From Vitrella brassicaformis (Eukaryota > Sar > Vitrellaceae), in NCBI GenBank assembly GCA_001179505.1, contig CDMY01001064.1, positions 62,001 to 126,000 of the forward strand: a DNA stretch of 64,000 nt, given 5' to 3'. The notes below the pieces were generated by a model. The model did not search any database. It had not been told where the DNA came from and saw nothing but the letters and a program-made list of their open reading frames with translations. Made by a program: the position numbers and the translations under genes. This document shows positions 1 to 12,355 of this stretch, piece after piece; within the stretch, counting starts at the first letter, position 1, and each line of letters begins with the position of its first letter.

Positions 1-211
1 TTGGCGGCGTCCGCAAGGGGTCATCCATGCCAACAGGTGCATCAGCAGAAGCTTCATCAGCAGCCGGTGCAGGGGCACTATCGGCCTGCGTTCTCCTGAT
101 CTTCCTCGGCCGCCGCCGCCTTCTGACATGTTGGGTGCGAGCTGCTGCCACTGCAGAGGCAGACTCAGCGCTGGCGGCGCTCAGAAGGTAGGCGAAGCGA
201 CGAATGGACAT
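1..211 (-). CDS. 5' end of an unidentified protein (partial, runs off the window)
   Basis: Read on the minus strand from an ATG at 211, this frame stays open to the window edge (70 codons). The N-terminus (M-S-I-R-R-F-A-Y-L-L-S-A-A-S-A) is Arg-containing and amphipathic, like a mitochondrial presequence or short signal. A basic stretch follows (five consecutive Arg, then P-R-K-I-R-R), then an Ala/Asp/Pro-rich part. It would be transcribed divergently from Sec16. The product is not recognised. The plus strand across this stretch looks less protein-like. The targeting idea is inference from composition only. Confidence 0.45.
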   Translation of the reverse strand, partial: MSIRRFAYLLSAASAESASAVAAARTQHVRRRRRPRKIRRTQADSAPAPAADEASADAPVGMDDPLRTPP

Positions 212-726
212 CTTCTCACTCGGGATGATTGATTGGCATGCCTGGCGTGTGCACACACCTGCCACACGCACAGAAGACCTGTGCTGCCTGTCCGTCTTTG
301 TTCCAGCTCTTTTACTTACGGTATCGCTTCTTCTCTTCGATGGACTCCCACAGATCACATTGCCTTTCCCTTCAGCATTTCACCTCCCATCGCGTCGCTG
401 TGCGAGCTTCCAGTGGGCGAGCTTGGCTCGCGAGGGGGGAAGAAGGACAGGAGGACGCGATATATCGCGCATCGAGGGAGCGCAGCATAGCAAGCTTCCA
501 AAGATCTCTTTGAGGATCTTCAAGTGGCACACGTGGAGCAGTCAGTTGCGGCTGAGACGAAGGTGTTCCATTGACGCCAGGCCAGGTGAGTGAGGGGATG
601 GGCAGCAGGGGGGGTAGCGCAGAGCAGACAGATCGACCACCGTCCTCGCCCAGTCCTTTTCCCGCGCCTGTGCGTCTATGCTGTTCGGTTGTGGTCAGAC
701 CAGGCGGTCTTAATCCATCTGTCCCG
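212..726. promoter_or_regulatory. divergent intergenic region / Sec16 5' UTR
   Basis: This is a head-to-head interval between the minus-strand gene starting at 211 and the Sec16 start codon at 727. A good 5' splice site (AG followed by GTGAGTGAG, at about 586) suggests a 5' UTR intron in the Sec16 transcript. No TATA box is obvious. Confidence 0.35.
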
Positions 727-3700
727 ATGAGTGATCCCCAAGCGCCAGCGGACTTCCATCCCCCCAAGGCCGCCCCTCTGCGCGATGACCTCTTCGGTCC
801 AGCTGACGACGACTCATTCATGAGGGCCCTCGCACAGCCCCAGCAACAACAACAGCAGCAGCAACAGCAGCAGCAGCAGGCACCATCAGCGGGGAGCACG
901 TTTCCATCTTCCACAGCCCCGCCGTCGGCAGGCGGTCCGGCAGGGGCAGTGCCGCAGCCATATGTGGGTGTGCAGGGCGGCGTCAAGACCAACACGGCAC
1001 AGCTGTTCGGTGATGACGATGCCACCGACAGTGTGTTCGCCACTGATCCATGCAGACCGGGATTCCATGGTGAGAGAGGAGGGAGGGTGCGAAGGAAAGG
1101 GACAAAGGAGGAGCTTCGGTTGACCGTTCGTGGTATGTGTTTCTGACATCAGATTCTTCATCGGCTGCCTCTCCGGCTCTGGGTTTGTCATCCCTGACGG
1201 CGCCATCGAGTGAGCGTCCGTCGCTGTTCCCCCACTCCCCTGCCCCCGTCCACCCCTCACCCGCCCAACACCAACAACAACACCAACAGCAACAACAGCA
1301 GCAGCCCTTCTCGTTCCAGTCACCCCCACCACCGCAACAGCGGCAACAGCACCGACACCAGACATCCCCCGTGCCATCCCCCATACAGCTGCATAACGGT
1401 CCCGGTATTGCCGTGAGGGGCGCACACGAGGAGGGTGCAGCGCCAGCGCCTTCTGTGGCCGTGCAGCCACCGGTCAACCCCTTCGTGACATCCCCGCCGA
1501 CGTCCAACACGTCTCTCGACACGGCCCCATCGAGCACCACCACCACCACCACCACAACATCGGCCTTCTCACGGTCCATCTCGCCACCGGCCTTCGCGCA
1601 GCAGGCGCCATCCACCGCCGGAGCGTCCACACCGGGGAGGCCCGCACCCATCGTGAGTCCGTTCCGGCCGTCGACAGGGGCGTCTCCCGTTGCCTCGCCG
1701 GGTGTGGCGCCCGTCCCGGCCAGCACCACCACGCCCCCGCCTCGCCCGAGCCCCCACACACCCATCCCGGCGGCCACTCAGGGACCATTCGCGCCACAGG
1801 CACCATCCCAGCCGGTGGCCCCACCACAAGTGCCGGTCAGTCTGGCCGTTGGCCCTGGGCCGGCGTCGACAGCAGCTGGGGGAGGTTTGTCGCCGTCGCA
1901 GAGGGTGTCGGGTCGACCCAACTGTGCGGTGTTTGCGTTTGGGTTTGGCGGCAAGGTGGTGACGATCATCCCCACGAAGCCGACCCACAAGTTCCAGACC
2001 GTCACGATGCCGGGGCCGTGCGAGATACGCCGGCTGGTCGACATCCTCCCGACTTCGCCCAGCCCGTCCCACAGACGGTGGGCAGAGAGCGTCCTGGCCT
2101 TCCCAGGCCCTCTGGGGCATTCCGACGAGCAACTGTCGCAGCGTTTGGTGGAGTTCGTGACCAAGGAGATCGAGGGTGGGTGGGCGAGTGGGGAGAGGAG
2201 GGCCATCCAACGTGAGCCGCTGCTGCAGCTGCTGCGAGCCCTGGTGCTGGCCAAGGGGCAGCTCTACGCCAAGGAGTGCAAGGAGCAGGTCTGCGACTTC
2301 CTCATGCGCCTGCAGGAGTCACCCGCATTCGCATCACACCCATCCCGCCCACCGTCCACCCCGCCCAGTCAGCCCGCCGACACGCAGCCACACCAGCCGG
2401 TTCCCCTGGAGAAGGAGGCGAAAGAAGTGGCCCAGTACGTCACATTTCTGTCACAGCACGACGTGGATGAGTCGGTGCGGTTTGCTCTCGAGCGGGGTCT
2501 GTGGGCGCACGCCTTGGTGACGTCGACGGTGAGCCCCAGCGGTTTGGAGGCCTTCAAGGGGTGTGTGGCGCAGTTCGCCGAGAATATGGGGCAGCTGCCG
2601 GCCGCCCCGGGTGGCGGTGGTGCGGATGGCGAGGGCGTGAAGGAGGCTGAGCGGCAGGCGAGGGCGCTGAGGACATTCTACCTGCTGCTGGCACAGAGGG
2701 ACGTGTCCATCTCGCAAGGTAGGTAGGAAGACCGCCCAGCTTCCATGCCATGTGAGAATAGGGGCCTCTGGATGTGGTGTTTGTATGTGTCTTGGTGTCA
2801 TGTTGGTTGTGCATTCATTCAGGAGTGTTAGCGTCGTGGCCGGCGCAGGTGGCTTTGGTGTGTCGTCACCTGCTGCCCAACCACAAGGCCGCCCAGCGAT
2901 TCCTCGCAAAGCTGGGCGACTTCATCGAAATGCACCTGCAGGTCGCTACACACACCTACAAAGACACATACATACATGCAGACAGACAGACAGACGTTGA
3001 CCAGCCAAATGTGTCCCTCCCTCCCTCCGTCCGTGTGTGTGTTGTGATCATTCATTAAGGACACGCCTGCGTCCCACGTGTGTTACCTGTTGGGCGGCAT
3101 CACACCCGAGTCGGTGGACAGCCTTGCGGCCAGGCTGGCGCTGCTCGGTCAGTCCACAACACGTCACGCACAGCGCTTGGATGGCTGGATGGATGGCTAG
3201 AGGTGTGTGTCACTTGTTTACTTACAGGCATCGACCACCGTCAGACCAAGAATTTCTACCGGTTGCTGGAGCCGTCGTGTCTGCAGCTAACCGAGATACT
3301 CGAATACTCCATGAGATACCAAAACCCACAGGTCTGTGGTGTGGGTGCACAACACACACACATGTTCTCGCCTTCACCTGTCCTGTCCGCCTTGCGTGTG
3401 TGTGTTATCTTCTCCCTTGGCCAATTTGCCTGCAGTTCTGCCTGCCGTCCATCCAGCCCTTCAAGCTCTCGTACGCACAGCTCCTCTGCGACATGGGCCA
3501 ATACGAGCAGGTCAGGTCGGCATGGCATGACTTGCTGCGTCAGCTTAGCGAACATCGAGTCAATCTTGCTCCATGCCCTTTCTGAGCAGGCGGCCAAGTA
3601 CGTGGCCTTCACACAGGCCTTCGCACGCACCGTGCCGGCGTCGCACTTCTCCGAGGGCTTCAGGACGTACCTCAGAGAACTCGAAATGCGCATCAAAGAA

Positions 3701-3775
3701 TCGGGCGGCGCCAAAAAGGTCAGCTAACAAACACCCAACTCACCCGCACCAGGCCAGGAGAGAGTGCGTCCATCC

Positions 3776-3806
<31 letters not shown>

Positions 3807-5021
3807 AGGGCCGCGGGGCACTCGCGGGTCTGTCAGTGAAGGCGACAGGCGAGGTTGGCCAGGCCCTGAGCTCGCTGTGGGGCGGCATCAAGGGCATCGC
3901 GTCGACCTTCACGGGCAAGACAGAGGGGGGAGGGGAACACCCGTCCTATCCCTCCAGCCAGGCCTCGGCATCCCCCCTGCCCTACCAGCCATCCTCTCCA
4001 CCGCCTGTGCCACTCCCATCAAGCGCTGGATCGACCATGCAGCCGCCATCGGTGCAGCAAGCCGGGCTGCTCAGAGGTGAGAGACAGGCAGGCAGACATG
4101 CAGGCTGCCATATCAATGGTGTGTGCATGTGTGTCAGATGCCATGTCGAGCCCCCCTCCTGCCGGCGGCAGCGGCAGCCGTGGCGGTGGCATGTCTGTCG
4201 GCCGGGTGATGTCATCACCGCCCTCCACTCAGCCCACCATGGGCAACGGCCAGCAGCAGCAGCAGACGTTGCTAGGGGACGTTTGGGGTAGCATCAAGAA
4301 GGCCTTGCAGCCGGAGGAGCGGCAGATCGGGGTGGAGAACACATTCTACTACGACGAAGTCAAGAAGAGATGGGTCGACAGATGTGAGCCACCACACCTC
4401 CCCTCCCCTCCTCCCCCGTACACACACATCACACCTCTCCCAACCTTTGCTTGTCTGTCTGTCAGCGCGGCCTGAGGAGAGCGAGCCCGAGGCAGCGGAC
4501 AAGGCGCCCCCCGCGCCGCCTCCTCCACCACCCACAGGCATGGGCATGGCGGGCCCGTCGGGAGTCGGCAACCCTCTGCTCAAGCAGAGCGGCGCGGGCG
4601 GCAACGTCAGGAGCCGATATGTCGACGTACTCGCCCCCGCTGCATTGGCCACCAAACCAACAGGTAGGTAGTGTAGTTACACCAACACGGACAGGTAGAA
4701 GAATCGGACGCTTTGTCAATTGGTGTCCTGAGTGGTCTCCATGCAGATGTGCCAGCTCCGGTACAGCCCCCGGCGCTCTCATCTCTGCCAGCAGGGTTCG
4801 TGACGCCCCCTCCCACCCGCATGAACCAGCCACCGCTGGCAGCAAGCCCCCTGGCCACCCAACACCCACACCCATCCACACAACACACGCCTCCGCCCAG
4901 CCAACAGCAGCAGCAGCAGCAGCATCATCCAGGGGCGAGCACCGCACCACCGGGCTCATTGGGTGGCCAGAGCAAGCCTCCTGGGTCGTTCCCTGGTGTA
5001 AAGACCAGCCCCTTTGGGTGA
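727..5021 (+). CDS. SEC16: Sec16-like COPII coat assembly scaffold
   Basis: Sec16 organises ER exit sites by recruiting and stabilising COPII coat proteins on the ER surface. Phases and splice signals fit 11 exons: 727-1069, 1153-2718, 2823-2941, 3060-3147, 3228-3331, 3436-3510, 3590-3718, 3809-4076, 4138-4383, 4466-4663 and 4747-5021, giving about 1136 residues. The first 370 residues are low-complexity and rich in Pro, Gln, Ser and Thr. The central conserved domain begins near F-A-F-G-F-G-G-K-V-V. The helical ACE1 domain follows in exons 2-7 and includes S-H-V-C-Y-L-L-G-G, the usual Sec16 signature. A C-terminal patch (F-Y-Y-D-E-V-K-K-R-W, exon 9) resembles the conserved Sec16 C-terminal segment, and the tail is Pro-rich. 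The start was chosen as the first in-frame ATG after the probable UTR intron. Family assignment is confident; the low-complexity N-terminus is not conserved. Confidence 0.9.
841..882 (+). repeat. CAG/CAA tract encoding poly-Gln in Sec16
   Basis: An impure CAG/CAA run inside Sec16 exon 1 encodes about 14 consecutive Gln. A second Gln-rich run lies at 1268-1303 and a third at 4904-4925 in the last exon. Confidence 0.8.
3777..3808 (+). repeat. (CTGT)n microsatellite forming an intron 3' end
   Basis: About seven tandem copies of TCTG run directly into the acceptor AG at 3807-3808 before Sec16 exon 8. The repeat therefore serves as the polypyrimidine tract of this intron. Confidence 0.8.
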
Positions 5022-7595
5022 CATCGATGGCGATGGATTGATGATGTGATGTGGTGTGGTGTGGCGTGGTGTAGCTGTCCAGCTCTCTCTTGTGTGTGTT
5101 GCAATGCGTGGACGGACCTTTGGCTGGGTGAACCGTGAGGGTCCGTTGGGGGCACTGGCGGGGTGCACCATGACAGGTGCATGTCTCGCCAGTTCCTCTT
5201 CGAGACCTGCCGTGTCACTCAGCTGACGTACGCACTGGCGAGTTAGGGGACGGAAGTGGAGAGTTAGGGGACGGAAGTGGATCGCTCAGTGGTTCGCGCC
5301 TAAGTGGGTCACGACATGGTGTGAGAGGTTGTGTTGTGTCGATCGGATTGAGTGGGCTGGGTCTTTAAGGGCCTCTGATTTGTGTCGCAGCGGGGGCCGT
5401 GGCGTCTGTGTCGGGACTACACGAGAGCATACCTCGGTCGCTTGGTATTTTAAGCGAGTGTGTCCGTGATGATCGTCCGGAATGGATGGCATGGATGGCA
5501 TCGTCTCTGTGTGTGCGTGTGTGTGCGTGGACCGATGCGCTCCGCATGTGTGTGTGTGTGTGTTCGTATCTATCGCAATAATTCGCAATTCGCTGGTTGC
5601 CAATGGTTCAACACTCACTTACTTGTCGCACGCACCAGTGTCAGTCAGGTTGCGTGCCATGCCATGCCCGGATGCCCGTTCTGGTCTCTATCTAAACGTA
5701 CCACGCACCGGTGACACACACGCATGCACACTAAAGAGTCTGTCTTCGGTCTTTCCTGTCTCAGCTGATCCACCACACCACACCACACCATCACTAATAT
5801 GCTTCCGTAACACACAAACAGTGAGCAAACTCTCCCCAGCACTCACACATGCAATGAGGCAAACAATGCACACGCCAACGACTGCCTGTCCTAAGTGAGT
5901 AGGTAGGTAGCTTCAGGTCATTCATCTGTGGAGGGGAGGGAGCCATGCTTCGATATCTATGCGATTGTGGGAAGGGAAACGAGGCCGGAATGTGCGCAGG
6001 CAGGCAGGCAGGCAGGCAGACCAGTAAAGTGATAAGGATCGCCACCCAATGTCAGTCAGTCCACCCATCCATCCAATCATCCAATCATCAGTCCTTCGAG
6101 TCGCTGCCGTTCGGCAGACAGATAGACAGACCAACACACGCACCAACCGACGATGCATGCTCATCGGATGAATGCCCGCTCGCCCCGCCCCGCCCTGGGA
6201 AAATTCAAAAACCCCTCTTCTCTTGTGTTCTCTTCTCTTCTGAGCTGTCATCTTGACGCAAAAAGCGGGCGAGCAGTCCAGACGGACAGACCGCAGAGAG
6301 ACATACATACAGTCACAGCAGACGTACGGAAGGACGCATACCGTGGGTGGCATTCACACACCCACACGGACAGACAGACAGTAGACAAGTAGAAAAACGA
6401 GTGGACTCGCTCGCTGTCCATACGATACGTGGCGTCGGTCATGTGTGTAAGTGGACAGGTGGATGAGTGGGTGGATGGAGGGCTATGGAGTGGACGCATA
6501 CACAGGAGAAAAAGAGGGAAGAAATCGCGACCGTAGCAATCAATCAACGGATGGACCGATGTACGCATTACGTATGTTATGTATATGTATGTCTGTACCG
6601 ATATCTTGTATGTACCGATCGCATTCATAGCCCGTATGTACGTAAAGAGGAGCAAGAAGGAGCCGAGGCAGCAGGGCAAAACCTACACCCAGCACACACC
6701 ATGGCATGCAGCACACACAACACAACACACAACCCGACACACGGCATGTGCCAAAGTGGTGTATAGGTACGTGTGTATGGTGCGGACCCACCAGCCGCAC
6801 CATTCACAAATATGTACGTATGTGTGTGTGTGTGTCTTTGTGTGTGTGTGTGTGCATGTCTGCACCCACGCACCACAGCACAGCACAGCACACCACACCA
6901 CAGCCACAAGGAGGAGAAACAGAGAAATAGAGATGAATAGTCAGTCAGTCGGTTCAAAAAGAAAAAGACAACACGAGAAAACAAGCAAGCCGGGCACTGC
7001 ATTGCGTTGCGTTGCGTGGTGGTGGTGGAGGAGGATGGAGGGAAAGAACCAAGCCAAGGAAGCTGTGAGTGTCTGTCTGTCTCTCTCTCTGTCTCGGAGA
7101 TAAGAAAGAAAAGGAACTCATCATCCATCCATCCATCCACACACACACATACTCATACACACACAGGTGTGCAAGCCTGCACCCGCCAATCACTATTGAC
7201 CTCATTCGTTCTGCCACAAGGCCCACCCACCCACCCTGCCTCATTCCTTCCCGTCTGCCTTTCTGGGTCTGTCTCGCTTCTCTTCATGTCACCCCGGCAG
7301 CACAGCACAGCACACACACTCAGAAGCGGTAAGTGAGCAGGCAATTCATCAGTAAGTGTACCCACCCTTCATTTCATTCTCTCTGCAGCTCTCCTCTCTC
7401 TCAACTCAACAGGTGGGAAGGTAAGTAAGCAAGTAGGTTTGTTGACCCGCCGGCAGGCAGGCAAACAGGCCGGCACTATACATCGATTCTGACCCTCCCC
7501 TCCCGTCCCCTCGCCATCCACCCTAGGTACCTACACCCCTGCCCCTATGCACACCCCGCTCAGCGCACCCCCGCGCCACTCGCACATTGCCTCAC
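5022..7595. other. intergenic spacer, microsatellite-rich
   Basis: No convincing gene was found on either strand. The interval holds the Sec16 3' UTR, a direct repeat of about 20 bp (GAGTTAGGGGACGGAAGTGG, two copies at 5242-5280), GT/CA runs (5505-5570, 6820-6860, 7140-7165), CAGG, CATC and CAGA tetranucleotide runs (5998-6020, 6060-6080, 7128-7145), and CACA-rich DNA. Open frames here are made of these repeats. Confidence 0.6.
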
Positions 7596-10500
7596 TCACG
7601 CCATCACATACTGCAGGATCTCCTCCTTCCCAATCGGCTCAGTAGCAGCAGCAGCCGATGAGAGCCACTCGAGATCGAAATAGGGCCGGAGCCCTGCCAC
7701 GCCGCCACTGCGAACCGGTGAGGCGTTCCGTGGCGCGTCAGACATATCCACGTGCGGCACATCAGCAGAGTCAGCGTCGGCGTCATCATGGTCGTGGGCA
7801 ATCTGCTCGAAGAGCGATGAGACGGACGCCGTCAGCTGCTGCAGGCTCAGCTGCGTGTCGGCGACCAGTCGCCTTCTTCTCGTGGGCTGGCCGTCGATGT
7901 GAGCGAACTCGGCCACCAGCTGCTGGTCCAGCCAGTTGACCGACGAGAAGGGCCCGTCGCCGCCCAGGATCAACGGTGAACCATCCTCCTTCCCCTCAAC
8001 GGGTGGCAGGATAGTGGCCGCCGCATTGAGATTGAGATCGTCACCATCGCGCCCCGAGGTGCTTGTGGTGGAACCGCTGACACTGGCTGGGGAGGGGTAC
8101 TCGACAGAAGGAGAGGGTCCAAGTGGCGCTGTGGTGCCGGTGTCGGTGCCGACTGCCCGGCCTCCGAGGGTGCTGTCTGGGCAGGAGAGCACGGCGTAGT
8201 GGACGCCATCGGGGTCTACGCGGCCCTTGCGGAGGTTGAGCAGCTCCCCCGTGCAGACCGTGCGAGAGTCGCCGGCACCCTGCCACTTGATGTCGCCACC
8301 GGGTGTCTCGGCATAGAAATACCTGACCAACGAAAGATCAAGGTAGACAGATGTGTGTGTATGGTATGTGTCCAGAGGAACGAACGTCGTTGCAGAGCTC
8401 TCCCTCCCTCTCCTCACTGACCAGTCTTCCCGTGTGGATCGGATCTCGCCCCTTGCGTCCCGCAGGAGGTACTTGGGCGCGGTTCCCTCGCCTCCCGCCC
8501 GCGCGGTGCCCCAACACAGCGACTTCCACTCACCGCTGCTCTCGCCCGGCCTCGTGTCATAGTACCGCACGGCGATCCTCACGTCAGCCGGACACTCATT
8601 GGAGACCCAGAAGATGCTCCCCGCCGACTCCTCAAACACCACCTCGGGCGTGCCGCCACCGGTACCGCTGCCTGATGCAGACGTGCTAGGAGTGCCGCCT
8701 CGCGCGTCAGGCTGTGTGAATCCCGCCTCGCCGGGGAGCTCGGGAGGTGGGGGTGGTGGGACGTATGAGGGGCTGCCGGGGCCGGAGGGTGGGGTGGCGT
8801 CTTGCAGGATTTCGGGGGCGTTGCCGTCGCCCTCGACGGTCATCTCGATGGGGATGTCGAGCTTGAACTCTCGGAGCTGGCCAAAGATCTCCCGGTACCA
8901 CTTGCCCTCTAGCCGACCCTTGTGCACACCAGCCTTCAGCCGGCGAGCTGACAGAAAGAGGGACAGAGAATCAGGTTCATCGATCGGATGGATTGAGGTC
9001 CTCATTCATGCTGTGCTGTACTGTGCTTTGCTTTGCTTTGCTTGCTTACCGTCGAGTTTGATGTCGAGTGTTTGTGGTGCGACGGGTGTGATGACCAGGT
9101 CCTGGTCAGAGGGGGCGAAGAAGAAGTGGGGCTCGATCAGCATAGCACGGTAAGCGTTCAGACGACCCCCTATAGGGCACACACAACCCACACACACAGA
9201 AATGAGTCAGTGTCCCCTCCCACACACACATTTATTGCCCGGTGTGTCCTTGCACCCACCAGAGATGGTTCTGTCCTGAAGAGTGGGGTCGGGCCTGGCG
9301 GACTGGACGAGGATGTCAACCACCTGCTGCGGCTGGAGGGAAGGGTTCTGCGCGAGGACGAGTGCGGCGACGCCGCTGGCCATGGGACACGCCATGGAGG
9401 TGCCCGAGGCCGACACGTAGTTCTCCCCCGTGTACGAGGAGGTGATATTGCCACCAGGAGCTGACAGACAGACAGAGAGAGATGGATACATAGATGGATG
9501 GATGGATCAGTGTAAGTGAGTGCCGAGTCCCTGTGTGTGGGATGTGCGTACCTGCGACGTGCACATTGGTGGCGCCGTAGTTAGAGAAGGGACTCAGCTT
9601 CCCGTCCAAACCGTACGATGCTGCACACAGGCGACACGAGACACGCAAGACGAAGATACACATGTGTGCCCAGCGGTTTGCGTCGCGTGTTGTGGTGCAT
9701 GCCATGCATACCGATAGTGAGGGTCCAGTCGCCGATGAGAGACGCGGGGTACTCGGGGTACACCGAGATGTTCAAACCGCTGTTGCCCTGACGAACAACA
9801 CACACACACACACACACACAATTTCCTGTGGCTGGTGTTTGTTTAATTCCTACTTACCGCAGCGGTGATGAAGACAGTGTCGAGGGCGTAGATCATGGCG
9901 GGCTTCATGAGGTCGCGCAGCCTCTGGCGGTCGGTGGGGGACAGACCCGGGTGGCTCCCCAGCGAGTTGTTGATGACGCGCGCGCCGTTGTCGACCGCGT
10001 ACTCGACAGCACGCAGGTGACCCGACAAGTTGCCCTAAACACACACACATAGCCCCGTTCCTTACAAGTGCATTGTCTGGGTCCGTGTGGTTGGTGTGCT
10101 AGCTAGTGACTCACCGCTCCCTCTCCGCCGAGAACTTTAAGCGCCATGATTTTGGCGGTTTTGGAGATGCCGGCGATGCCTCTGCGGTTGTTGGTTCGCG
10201 CGGCGATGACGCCGCTCACGTGGCTGCCGTGGCCGTTGTCGTCCATCGGATTGTTGTTCTGCAATCAACGGACACACAGACATGGCATGGCACCCACAGA
10301 TGCAGACAAGGTAATGTATGTAATGAGGACCGACGTGTGTGTTGATGTGCTGTCCTCACCTTGTCGAAGAAGTTGTAGCCAACAAAGTCATCGACATAGC
10401 CTGAACACACACACGGACAGACAGACAGACACAATGCAATGCAATGCATGCACCTTCCCTTAGCTGCCCTTCGCTGCCCTGCCCTGCCCCCCTACTGACT

Positions 10501-12031
10501 GACCATTGTTGTCATCGTCGACCCCCTGGACGCCGTCGAGCTCCTTCTGGTTGGTCCACATGGTGCCGAACAGGTCGGGATGGCGGTAGTTGACACCCGT
10601 GTCGAGCACAGCCACCGTGATGTCATTGTCGCCCCTGTCGACGGCCCATGCTTGCGGCAGGTCCATGTCCACCGTGGGGTCCCGCTCGCACCGACTGCCG
10701 CCCCTCAGACCCGACGCCACGGGCGGGCAGGCCTCCAGACTCCACTGCAGAGGGAAGTAGGGGTCGTCGGGCAGCACCCACTCACGGCTGCTGTCGCCGC
10801 CCTGCTGCAGACGCAGCGTCAGGTCCGGACTCTGAACGCATTCACACACGTACACGCCGATTACATGCCTGGATGAGGTCACTTTGGTTTGTCAATCCCT
10901 TCCTCCCTCCCTCACCAGCATGGCGATTTTGTTGTCGGGGTCTCCGTCGGCGAATGCCTTGAAGAACTCCTGCATGCCGTGCAGCGTTTTGTCTCTGAGC
11001 TGCACGAGGTCGATCTCGCACACACCCTCCAGCCTCAAATGGTTGACGGCCGTCCCACCACCAGCAGGCGGGGCCGTCGCCTTGGCCCTGATCAACGGCT
11101 CAGTCGACTCACCCTCATCGCGACCAGCAAGGTAGCGGGGAGTGGCTATGTGGTCGGACAGCAGGCGGCGCTTCATCGTCAGTCTCCTCCGGCCACCGCC
11201 CTCATCCGTGTCAGCACTGTCGTCGTCGCACCGCCAGCCGACAATGACCCTGTCGGTGGGGAAGAGCTCCTGCCCGTCGGCATCTCTGTTGTCCTGCAGC
11301 TCCCGCACGTCCACCACCATGCGCAGCCTCTCGCTGCCGACGTCTGTGTCGTCCAGCCGCCGCCTCGCCTCCTCGGCTGGCCGGACGGGCGCGGGGATGA
11401 GCTCCTCGCCATGCTCCTCGCGTGTGACGCGTGCACTGTGCATGCGCTCGCGGGTATGGATGGCGTCAGAGGCGAGGGTCGAGCCAGACAGAGGGGGATC
11501 TGACGCATGCCACGCCACGCAGAGAGAAGACACACCACACCGGTTTCAACACATGCAGGTCAGGGAGAAGCAAAGCATCAAAGCTTGGGTACGTCTGCAC
11601 TTACCGTTGGTTTCTGCCTGCTGTAGTCTCCTGGAGTCCGGAAGCACCACCTCATCGATGTCCGGCTCACTGCGGAACAAGATCCTGGTGCGCTGAAGTG
11701 CGCTCAGCCGTAGGGTCTCGGTCTTGGTCTCTCCCGCCCGAAGCGTCAGCGATATCGATGCTCTGTCCACACTTACGCCGTCCTCCGTCATGCCTTGAGC
11801 CGACGCAAACAGACCGACACGCCAGGCGGACGATGACAGCACCAAAACTGCCGCCAGACAACAGACAGCGGCTGAGCGGCTCATGTGGAGGTTGTGAAGG
11901 ATGCTTCTGTGCCGTCTTGTCGCCCTCCGGAGCTGTCTGGGGCTCTGGGGAGCCTCCGAGTGGGAAGCGGGAGGGTCAGAGCTCAGTGAATGATGGACGG
12001 GCCTCTCTCGCCGCATCGTTGTGTCTGTCAT
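7596..12031 (-). CDS. secreted subtilisin-like serine protease (peptidase S8)
   Basis: A multi-exon subtilase on the minus strand, stop at 7596. All three catalytic motifs are visible: Asp in [13 protein letters not shown] (exon near 10.6 kb), His in N-G-H-G-S-H-V-S-G (near 10.2 kb) and Ser in [12 protein letters not shown] (near 9.4 kb). The oxyanion-hole Asn region reads I-T-A-A-G-N-S-G. A prodomain of about 300 residues precedes the Asp motif. About 500 residues of Pro/Gly/Thr-rich tail follow the catalytic domain, with no clear domain. The longest frame starts at 12031, but the internal ATG at 11884 opens a classic signal peptide ([16 protein letters not shown]), so translation probably starts there. 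Divergent from PEX3. Substrate unknown. Relatives mature secreted proteins in alveolates (family knowledge). Confidence 0.85.
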
Positions 12032-12355
12032 GGTCGCGTGGTGGGTGGGTGGTTGATTGACGCGGTCGTTCAGCAGCGGCCTTCAGACTGGATTGCCTCT
12101 CCTCCCGGCGGTGAGAGAGTCAGAAGATTTGATACCCAGCGGGGAAAGATGGATGACAACGGATCGATACGAATGGTGAACCTTGACAAGACAAGCTGCC
12201 AGGAGGAGAGAGAGGAAAGGAATTTGACCTGGTGGAGAAAAAAACCGGTTTCACGGAATCCGAGAGGGAGCCTGCGAGCTGAAGCTGCTGAACTTGAGGG
12301 GAAAACTGAGGCAGCCGCGGTCCCACAAGCCAGAGGTGACCGCAGATCTGCCCAC
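12032..12355. promoter_or_regulatory. divergent promoter region of subtilisin and PEX3
   Basis: About 320 bp separate the outermost subtilisin ATG (12031, minus) from the PEX3 ATG (12356, plus), so both promoters must lie here. The PEX3 frame is open upstream of 12356 but is not conserved in character. No TATA-like box stands out. Confidence 0.4.

Noticed and set aside
983-1777. Long minus-strand open frames opposite Sec16 exon 2
   Set aside because: They are the antisense of Pro/Ser/Gln codons in a GC-rich exon, giving Gly/Val/Cys-rich nonsense with no domain. The plus strand has spliced conserved protein.
5460-7350. Cys/Val- and His/Thr-rich open frames in the 5.0-7.6 kb spacer
   Set aside because: They are translations of GT/CA and CTGT microsatellites, with no start context, splice pattern or family.
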